From positions 11,717,760 through 11,781,759 of the forward strand of contig JAJEKV010000021.1 of assembly GCA_021234155.1 (NCBI GenBank): 64,000 nt of DNA. The letters are read 5' to 3'. The position numbers and the translations under genes are program-made. Position 1 is the first letter of the stretch; each line of letters starts with the position of its first letter. The DNA is from Isoetes taiwanensis. Taxonomy: Eukaryota > Streptophyta > Lycopodiopsida > Isoetales > Isoetaceae. Positions 56,560 to 64,000 of the stretch are shown here, in pieces. Under the pieces are notes generated by a model that was not told the origin of the DNA, made no database searches, and worked only from the letters and a program-made list of their open reading frames with translations.

Positions 56560-57440
56560 GATCCCTCCTGAGATAGGCATGGCTCGGGTTATCCGCGGAG
56601 GGGGATGTCATCATGGGCCCTCTGGCCCTTAGCTAATGGGAAGGCAAAGAGATTTAGATGGCATGCGGTGAGCTTACGAAATGGCTGGGCCTCCACCGTG
56701 CCTGTTCTCCGCGGCATTGTTCAATAAAGCATTGCGAGAAGGCTTCCCTACGCAATGGACCACTAGTAGAGTAGTGCCCATATACAAAGCGAGGGGACCC
56801 TCAATGTCCCGGCCAACCGCACTATTATGGTCAGACTCTCTCTTTGCAAAACCGTTATCGGCATCCTTGAGCCGTGGTGACAATATGGGCGAGGGAAGCG
56901 GAGGTGCGAGCTCTTACGAGGCGGGTTTCGGCCCCGGACATTCCACCATTGATCATATCTTCACTCTGCGCACATTGATTGAAGATAGCGCGAATCGCCC
57001 GAACATGCTTGTTGTTTCGCGTGGATTTTGCAAAGGCATTGAACCACGATTACCCGCAATAAGCTATGGGACGATTGCGGCGGTGGGGACCTTCGGACTT
57101 CACCGAATCGCGGTATAGGGTACATGCGAGGCATGCTCGGGCCGTGTATCACATCAGCGGACCCTGGCCGGTGACCGGTAGCATTGGATGCGTCGGGGGT
57201 TGCCCCCTCTCCCCACACTCTTTGCTTTGTACATTGATCGGTTGGAAGATTGGCTCTGACGAGCATGGAGGTGCGGGCGCACATATCATGCATCACTGTC
57301 AAGAGCAACTCATATATCTTTGACGATGTCAACCTCATGGCCTATACTCCGGAGGACATGCAGCGTCACTGGATGCTCTTGACACTTTTGCCAATTCAGC
57401 GGCATGCAAGTTAACTTGGCCAAAACTAGGAGTCTTTGCT
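56560..57440 (+). pseudogene. LINE reverse-transcriptase remnant
   Basis: Blocks in order: FNKALREGFPTQWTTSRVVP with IYKARG near 56720-56795; YEAGFGPGHSTIDHIFTLRT near 56915-56970, the strongly conserved finger/palm motif; and FDDVNLMAYTPEDMQ near 57318-57365, which corresponds to the catalytic Y/FADD box. Stops and frame changes occur between all blocks, so no active enzyme is made. Confidence 0.78.
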
Positions 57441-57839
57441 AGTTGCATCATCCGTCGACCAAAGGCTTCCACATTCACTTACCGGGGGCAAGAGGTAGAG
57501 GTGGCTCAGGACCTACAAGTACTTTGGGGATTGAGTTCTCAACTACCACCCATTGGGATGCGGCTGTCGGGGTTGCGGGTCCGCTGCGGGTTGGAAAGCA
57601 CTATATGCCATGCGAGAACAACGACCACAAAGGCGAGTTGTATGCACGGGGTCACCGATCACATTTGTTTCGGGCCTTGGTTGAGCCGCCCCTTTTGTAT
57701 AGGGGCGAAGTTTGGGGTCCGGTGATATCCCTCAACACGGAATGACCTCGAAGCAGTGCGAAGGCCTTCTTGGCGGGCCCGGGGGTGAAGTCCACCGATT
57801 CCGTACAGATCCTACTCGTGAGGTGATTTCTACCCCTTC

Positions 57840-58400
57840 AACGGGCTGCATTGGAACGCCATATCGTTTACTTCCAAAAGGTGGTCGCTATGGCTGATAC
57901 ACGCTTGCCCGCGCTTGCTTTGCCCACGGCAATGGGTCCCCGATGCGAAATCCTTTTTGGAAAGACAAGCGTGCTCGGTGGTTCTCATGTTTGGGGTGTG
58001 CGGTAAAAAGCAGATGTGTCCGTGTCGGGACAAAAGAAAGATCGCGAGGCACTTAAACTATACCTTGATGCTACTTTCCTTCGCAGGCCGTGGGATGCAG
58101 AGGCTCGACACATGTTTGGCACACTATCGCCAGACAAGTCAATCCTAGGCTCACAAGAGGCCCACACCATATTTGTACACCCGGCTACCCATGAAGAAAC
58201 GCAGTTTATAGCTTCCATTCGACGGGGCACATCGCCTCCGCATTGAAACAGGCGTTGGGCTCATTGAAACCGCGGGAGCAAAGGCTTTGCCGATGTTGCC
58301 ACGGGGCACGATTGAGGATGAATGTCATGCCCTCCGGACCTGCCCGGCATTTGCCCATATCAGAAGCGATATGTTCGATTACTAGTGCCCGGCCGGCGCA
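57840..58400 (+). pseudogene. LINE C-terminal region remnant
   Basis: FLPLQRAALERHIVYFQKVV at about 57830-57890, then LKLYLDATFLRRPWD at about 58045, then LRIETGVGLIE at about 58235 and IEDECHALRTCPAFAHIRSD at about 58310. The last part is the conserved Cys/His-like C-terminal region of the family; it also occurs at 0.75-0.88 kb. Confidence 0.65.
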
Positions 58401-58690
58401 TCGGTTATTGGCTTCGTCGGTGGGTTTGTTGGGGTCATACCTCCGGAGGTTATGGATGCGGACCGTTTGTGTCCCTACGGGGCGGTATTGAACTGTCACA
58501 TGCAATACATGCAGTGTGCGGCCAGAGGCTTATTCGCTAAGGTTTTTCCCGAAGAAAACCCCGGGCGAGGGTTTTTTTAATCTGCCGGTAATATGCTTGT
58601 CGCGCTCTTTTTGTTTGGGTCCCATAGGCCAATTGGTCTCCGTGGACGCTAAAAACCTATTCTATTCTATTCTATTCTATATAAGTTCGC

Positions 58691-60000
58691 CTAAGGTTTT
58701 AGATTTTAAGATACAGAGATTCAAACCTCTACCAAAATAATTCAATATCCTAATATGAATACTTTTAACCAATGCAACCAGCAAACTAACATAGTCCTTT
58801 TCTCTATTCTATTCTATTGTATCTATGTTCTTTCTTCTTTAATGATAACCTATTAAATTGTTTTAGGGGTATGGTATATAGTCTCAAGAATAGTGATTTA
58901 TGCATCTATATTAAATCCCCCTAGAACCCCCTATTATTGTGCTACATATTATAGTGACGCATTTTTGTTCAACTTGCAGATCAGATTACTCTAATTTCAA
59001 TAGGTAGTGTAGATGACTCATAGTTTTTGAAGATGATGTCACTAAATGAACATGATGGATGGAGCTTTTCTCTCTCTCTCTGACTTCTTCGATTCAAGGC
59101 AAGATATCCTTCATGATGATGTGCATGTTCATCAATCATTGCACTCCAAGGAAGCCCATTTGTTCTTTAAAGTCAATTTGACATACAAATGCTAGGGCTT
59201 CATCATGGCAATCATCTTAGAGGGTCTTCCTTTTCAGTGCAAGAAGATTTGACACTTTTTCACGTCTCGAGCATAACAAATTTAGAATAGAGATTGTCCA
59301 TGGAGTAGAGGAATTAGCTAAAGTTCAAAAGTGCGATTGGATATAACGGGGGCTATTTATTGTGGTGGTATGGGCATTGTACTTGAAAAGTGGCCTACAG
59401 ATCCATGCTTGACTACACAGTGCTCTTTGGTGTTTGTTTTTGCTTTTATTCTATCATTTCCTATTTATGATTAGGCATATGTGCCTTCCGGGGGATCCAC
59501 CTTCTTAGTAAGGGATATGCCATGTGCATGTATAAGGTAGTTAGAAAACCCCCTGTGTATGTCAATATTTAGATAAAAACTCCTACTGTACGATGATTGA
59601 GTATTGCCGTATCTCTAACCCGTCCTAATATTATATATGATATTTTGTTGTTAAGATACCCCTCTTATACGCCCTAATTGTACGACATTTGCTACACAAA
59701 ATAGAGTTTCTGAAACAACCAAGAAAGTCACAATTGAAGGTATTAAGTAAATTTGTTCAACCTTAAAGTGAGAAATTAAATGTAGTATCTGAAGGAGATC
59801 AATTTTCTACAAATCTCAAATGGCTCCTGTATCGTATAGTTTTGAATTTCTATACGAACTACAACCCCTTCCCATATATGTACAAAAAACTAAAAAGGAA
59901 AATGTACTTTTTCTTACATATACTAATGGCCAGGCCATAATTTTGGACCCCTCTCAGCCATGCATGTGGTTTTGTGGGGTTTTAATGGTGACTCCCCCTT
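58691..60000. other. Gene-free stretch, unassigned
   Basis: It contains a second short CTATTCTATTCTATTG run at 58803-58820. A 60-codon frame at 59820-60002 has no known motif. Confidence 0.4.
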
Positions 60001-60159
60001 GATGTCCCTCTATTTTATTTTATTTTATTATATTTTGATTGGACATTTGCCCTAGTTCATTGATGGAGCTTTGTCATCAAGCCATGATTTGGACTTCATG
60101 TCCTCTATCTCGCCGCCTCGCCGCTTTTGCTTTTGCCGCCTATCTCATGCGCTTTTTGT

Positions 60160-60830
60160 CGTGCATGCGTGCGTGCATCGCTCGCGTGCATGCGTACGTG
60201 CTCACCGTGCGCAAAGAACCTCCATGCTTGGATCAACATCTTGATAGTAGAGGTTATTTGCCATAGCCCATTGGTCCTCACAGATTATCAATTCCACAAA
60301 TAAGATTGGGAAGATTATCAAATCAATGGTGATAATCACCTCCAACAACTATTTAGAGGAGGTTAAACCTCCCGATAACCCTCTCGGCCTATCGGTCTCG
60401 AGGGTTATATGCCATAATCATCTTGAGGGTTATATGCCATAAGCATCTCGAGGGTTATATGCCATAATCATCGCGGGAAGAGGGTTAACCTCCTCATCCA
60501 TCCATCCATCCATCCATCCATCCATCCATCCATCCATCCATCCATCCATCCATCCATCCATCCATCCATCTATTGATTATATAAAATGAGATCTAATTGG
60601 TAACCACTATGGGGGGATGAGCTTCCGTGTTTCTAACATAAAAAGGTACCTTTTACACCTTCTGACATATGTTTCAAAGCATGCCCCAGGTCCAAACGAT
60701 TGAACATCAAGTTTATACTTTATTTAGTACTTGATTATTTAATAATTAGACGTATTTACGCACGCATGCATGCAGGCAGGCACGCATTTACGCATGCAGG
60801 CGCGCAGCGCGCAAGCGACGACGCTGGTGC
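60160..60830. repeat. Cluster of simple repeats: GCATGC-rich, GGGTTATATGCCATAA tandem, (CATC)n
   Basis: The cluster has GCGTGCGTGCATCGCTCGCG-type alternating purine/pyrimidine DNA at 60165-60205. It has four copies of CTCGAGGGTTATATGCCATAA at 60395-60490, about 18 copies of CATC at 60497-60570, and CGCACGCATGCATGCAGGCA at 60760-60800. The alternating CG/CA runs could adopt Z-DNA. No gene is present. Confidence 0.85.
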
Positions 60831-61386
60831 AGTGACATTGTGACGCATGCAGACATTTTATAATTATGTTAGAGATACATGCATAAAAAGAAAATAAGTA
60901 GTTCATATATAACTGTCTAATACTGGGTGGGACATAGTGAGATTGGAACTCTAGAATGTAAGAAATTTTACTCTGCTGCCAAAATTGACATTTCCACAAT
61001 TTGTGGACTCCTAACAAAAGGTTATTGAAAAGAGGAACTTCCTCATGTTGTATAAAGTTGAGTACTTCCTCTACTTATATGATAAAGACCCTATCATTTA
61101 GTCACCATAAACTTGCACAAGTTTCAATCATGTTGTGCTCCACCAAGAGCTTCAACATCACTATTACTTGCATTCCAATTCCACAATGTTTTATTTCTAT
61201 CATAAACTCCATTCTTGAACTTCAAAAGAGCATCAAAATCCTCGTCATCCTTCATTGTCGTGGAGTTGCAGCAGTATCAAATCAGTAAGAAAGGTCTGAA
61301 AGGTACGAAAGATCTAAGAATGGACCAGTATCAAACTCACAAACTCCTGTGCTCTACTCCATGGTATGCCCATTACCATATACTTA

Positions 61387-61470
61387 ACAATCTATTAGTA
61401 ATGGTACTCGTTCAATGTCTATTAGGCCACCATTTTTTGTTGCAACAGTTGGCAGGCCATGAGCAATAGC
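61387..61470 (-). pseudogene. SPS-like: Sucrose-phosphate synthase exon fragment
   Basis: After an AG acceptor-like site (minus strand, TTTCACAG) the frame reads AIAHGLPTVATKNGGLIDIE and then RVPLLIDC before a stop. Sucrose-phosphate synthases have AAAHGLPIVATKNGGPVDIHRV followed by LDNGLLIDPH, in the glycosyltransferase family 1 UDP-glucose binding region. The fragment lacks about three residues between RV and LLID and ends at the point where PH should follow. No neighbouring SPS exons were found, so it is an isolated gene scrap, perhaps moved by a transposon. Confidence 0.6.
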
Positions 61471-62690
61471 CTGTGAAAGATGGTGAAAGATGAAAGATGG
61501 AGCAACAGCCTGAGAACTTATTGGAGTAGATTACATTCACTATTCTAAGAAAGCTGATGACAGCATTTGGTGTCGATTGTACCTTTTGCTCTCTATCCGA
61601 CTTCCTCTTTTGAACTTGGAAGCTGTTGTTGCAAACTTACATTCCTTAGACTCAAAAGCTAATGCAAGTATTTGTCTTCAGCTTATGTTTTGACATAATT
61701 TAGTTAGCTTTTTTTAGGATCTGGGAGAAAGTATATATTCTGGAGCCATCCCTTTTAGTTATTTCTAGAAGCATATTTAGTTCAATTTCACAGGTCCATA
61801 CTTGAGTTCCTTTTGACTTAATACAAACCCTCCTTTGCCACGAGTAGAGCAAAAGAAATGTTCGCGGCGGCCTTGGTCGCCGCGATAAATTTCTTGTATC
61901 ATTAAACACCATTTGTTTCAATAGACCATGATAGCATGTGGTTTTCTTTTATCAAGTATATTTGTGCATAAAAAACCACATATACCATGGTTTTTAGATG
62001 ATAATGTACTAGTTAACTACATGAGTTCATTTTTGGAGGCCTTGTGTTTGAGTGGACAAATGGACATAAAAATGAACAACGTAACTTGCGAGGACCTTAT
62101 TTAGAAACCTTATTTAGAAAAACAAGTTCTGCATACTATATTTGGTGCTCACATGAGATACTATTGTTTACCATTATAAAATTGTGGATACGGATTACAT
62201 TTGAATATACATAATGACATTTAATTTAACCTGATCCATTCCATAAATTTCAGTCATCAAACCTACAAAATAGACGTGCTTTGTGTGACACAATCTTTAA
62301 CTATAAGATTTACTCAAGACAATTTCAATGTACAAGAAGTTTATAGTTGTGGTCAAGACTGCCGCAAACATTTTGCTTTATGTCTCCCTTGAGCTGGTGG
62401 GTCATGTTGTAGTTTTTTTTTTTTTTTTTGGATTGCCCCCTGTTAAGGGGCAATTTGTTGGGGTGGCTTTAAGTATCTTGAAGTGATCCATTTAGAGTGC
62501 AGGTTGTGTTATTTGAGGCAATCTTGAATGGCATGAAAGACTGAAAATTCGCATTAGATAACCAAATTGCTACTTAACAAGTTAGTTTACTAGTAGCAAG
62601 CGATGTGTGTGGGACATGATTTAGGTAGGATGTCAATTGCAAGTGGGCAACAGTCTAAGAGTAAGATGTCCAAGACCTTAAGTAGCAACA
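61471..62690. other. Gene-free stretch, unassigned
   Basis: No gene or repeat family recognised. A run of 18 T at about 62412-62429 may be a retroposition scar. Confidence 0.4.
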
Positions 62691-62694
62691 AAAC

Positions 62695-62768
62695 ATTTCT
62701 CGAGGAAAATCACATAGGCCAATTGGACTCCATGGAAGACAAAAGTCATTCAATTCAATTCAATTGTT
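62695..62768 (+). mobile_element. LINE 3' UTR fragment with (TTCAA) tail
   Basis: It reads TTCTCGAGGAAAATCACATA, GGCCAATTGGACTCCATGGA, AGACAAAAG and then ATTCAATTCAATTCAATTG. Order and wording match the 3' ends at 15.9 and 58.6 kb. It lies about 480 bp upstream of the VQ gene start. Confidence 0.65.
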
Positions 62769-63247
62769 GCTTGTGATTTGTTGATAAGATGCACCATAGG
62801 AATACATGTACGTGGCAAACGCACAGCTACATGTAGGGATGCAAACGTCCACTGTGGAAAATTGCGGGATGAAAAGTTTCATGAGGACTATAACGAGGGC
62901 TAAAAAGGAGGAGGAGAAAAGGAGCTACGTGTTTTTGCAGGGGTTGAATTTCTGAGGTCGGCTGATGGAATCATTGGCCAATTCTCAGCACTCCTGGGTT
63001 CGTCGTACAAATCTGCTGCTCGGAAGCTTACTCCAAGTCAACTCCAAAAAATTCAGCAATAAAAGGACCTCTGTAACCTGATCCGGGATTGAAAGCCAGC
63101 GCAGCAGTATTTCTGATCAGGGTTGAGATTTTTCGGAGATTTGGGTTTAAGGCCGGATTTGGGTTGTCTACAACAGCGCCGAATTGCCGGAAAGTTCTAA
63201 CGAAAATCGGGTAAGTAGTACGTAGATTTGTTGGGCATCTGCAAAAA

Positions 63248-63916
63248 ATGAATAGAAAGGGAGGTAAGATCAGCAGGCCAGCGGTTTTGAAGATGAACAG
63301 GGAATCTGGAATAATTGGCAAGGCGCCAAGGCCATTGCCGGATGTGCAGCATAGGCAGCCAGTGATAATCCATACCCGTTCACCAAAGGTGCACCAGACA
63401 GATGCCAGTAATTTCATGTGGCTGGTTCAATCTCTCACAGGAAGCCCGGGCACGCGCCTGCGCTGCAAGACAGCCAAATCCAAATCCAAATCCAAATCCA
63501 AATCCAAATCCAAATCCAAATCTCATGAGAATTGCCTTCCTAAGCCTGATCTAGCCTCCTCTTCCAAATCATGTAGCCAACACGCTCAACCTTGTGGCTC
63601 CAACCAATGCCTCCCTTCTCAAAGTAAAGAAAGTTTTGGTACTGAATTCCTTGGCACTTCTCCTAGCACCTTCACCCCCCCATATCATTTGCATGATCTT
63701 CCTCATTATTACTCCAAATGCCTTCCTCACCCCTTCTATGATAGTAAGTTCTTTCCTTTTCAAACCCCTAGTCTTCCAAGTATAGCTACCTCTCATTCAT
63801 GTGCCTGTATTGAGTGCAAACAAGGCCTTGGTGATCAAATCCATGGCACTTTTACTAGCCTCATTACCCCTGAGTATATTACTAATGAGCTTCCTCAGTT
63901 TTCTTCTCCTAGTTGA
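63248..63916 (+). CDS. VQ-motif protein
   Basis: A single-exon frame of 222 residues. Residues 56-65 are FMWLVQSLTG, the VQ motif (FxxxVQxLTG) that binds the DNA-binding domain of WRKY transcription factors. Just before it, RQPVIIHTRSPKVHQTDASN (36-55) is the conserved lead-in of the MVQ/SIB-like group. Residues about 77-92 are a Ser-Lys repeat encoded by an AAATCC microsatellite, which probably adds a basic, nuclear-targeting-like stretch. The C-terminus is Ser/Pro-rich. VQ proteins are plant nuclear cofactors in defence and development and are usually intronless, as here. The start fits the family N-terminus; a second Met at codon 16 is possible. The gene is intact. A solo LINE 3' end lies upstream. 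Confidence 0.92.
   Translation: MNRKGGKISRPAVLKMNRESGIIGKAPRPLPDVQHRQPVIIHTRSPKVHQTDASNFMWLVQSLTGSPGTRLRCKTAKSKSKSKSKSKSKSKSHENCLPKPDLASSSKSCSQHAQPCGSNQCLPSQSKESFGTEFLGTSPSTFTPPYHLHDLPHYYSKCLPHPFYDSKFFPFQTPSLPSIATSHSCACIECKQGLGDQIHGTFTSLITPEYITNELPQFSSPS
63475..63520. repeat. Coding AAATCC microsatellite in the VQ gene
   Basis: About seven to eight tandem copies of AAATCC stay in frame and encode alternating Ser and Lys. The hexamer length means copy changes do not shift the frame. Confidence 0.9.
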
Positions 63917-64000
63917 GCATTTGATAAGTTATATTTATAGCATGTTGATTGCTCTTCAAACCCTTAGCTTCAGGGACATGGGCTGGTCTTTCTCGAAATC
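63917..64000. other. 3' flank of the VQ gene
   Basis: The first bases after the stop codon, presumably 3' UTR. Nothing else is visible before the window ends. Confidence 0.5.

Larger units (their letters stand above)
54283..58690 (+). mobile_element. Nearly full-length LINE with pentanucleotide (TTCTA) tail
   Basis: The domain order is 5' pyrimidine tract, ORF1 with an RNA-binding-like region, AP endonuclease, reverse transcriptase, C-terminal Cys/His-like region, 3' UTR and a CTATTCTATTCTATTCTAT tail at about 58659-58682. The coding part is distinctly GC-rich compared with the rest of the window, which suggests a recent arrival or a different compositional history. The 3' UTR carries TTTTTCCCGAAGAAAACCCC (58540) and GGGTCCCATAGGCCAATTGG (58617). 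It is inactivated by many frame changes. Confidence 0.85.

Noticed and set aside
59820-60002. 60-residue frame that looked faintly organelle-like
   Set aside because: No recognisable organelle gene segment; AT-rich composition alone gives the impression.

Overview
The window reads as nuclear DNA of a land plant with a large, repeat-rich genome. The plant assignment rests on spliced or recognisable plant genes (MAU2/SCC4 cohesin loader, Sec61 beta, a secreted DUF538 protein, a VQ-motif protein, and exon remnants of phosphatidylserine decarboxylase, an FGGY sugar kinase and sucrose-phosphate synthase). Genes are sparse and lie between LINEs, a chromovirus, SINE-like copies, fold-back elements and satellites. 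MAU2 differs enough from the flowering-plant form I know that a fern, lycophyte, bryophyte or gymnosperm seems likelier than a flowering plant, but the sequence does not settle this. No CRISPR array, rRNA, credible tRNA gene or bacterial operon was seen.

Layout. 0-5 kb: 3' end of a LINE, unassigned DNA, a SINE-like repeat and tandem duplications. 5.8-6.6 kb: DUF538 gene (minus). 6.8-12.6 kb: two copies of a dispersed repeat around a broken LINE (minus) and one copy of an unusual hairpin-rich element. 12.6-14.75 kb: a 2.1-kb fold-back element. 15.4-17.1 kb: LINE 3' end, SINE-like copy and a second inverted repeat. 18.6-22.6 kb: MAU2/SCC4 in at least 12 exons (minus), with one frameshift. 24.7-29.4 kb: two arrays of a hairpin satellite enclosing broken FGGY-kinase and phosphatidylserine-decarboxylase exons. 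30.3-31.6 kb: a GAATCTA minisatellite. 32.5-38.8 kb: two facing copies of a gene resembling HUH rolling-circle replication initiators (Rep), with Sec61 beta between them. 40.1-42.6 kb: a degenerate Ty3/gypsy chromovirus. 43.6-52.1 kb: three head-to-tail members of the hairpin-rich element, the last 6.7 kb long. 54.3-58.7 kb: a nearly complete but broken LINE. 61.4 kb: a sucrose-phosphate synthase exon. 63.2-63.9 kb: VQ-motif gene.

The likely working genes are DUF538, Sec61 beta and VQ; MAU2 is intact apart from one frame change. They have unrelated cell roles (secreted or wall-associated, ER protein translocation, nuclear defence or development regulation, cohesin loading) and form no operon-like unit. 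The most unusual content is the Rep-like gene pair and the element family whose junctions are nested palindromes; both recall rolling-circle mobile DNA, but a link between them is only a hypothesis.
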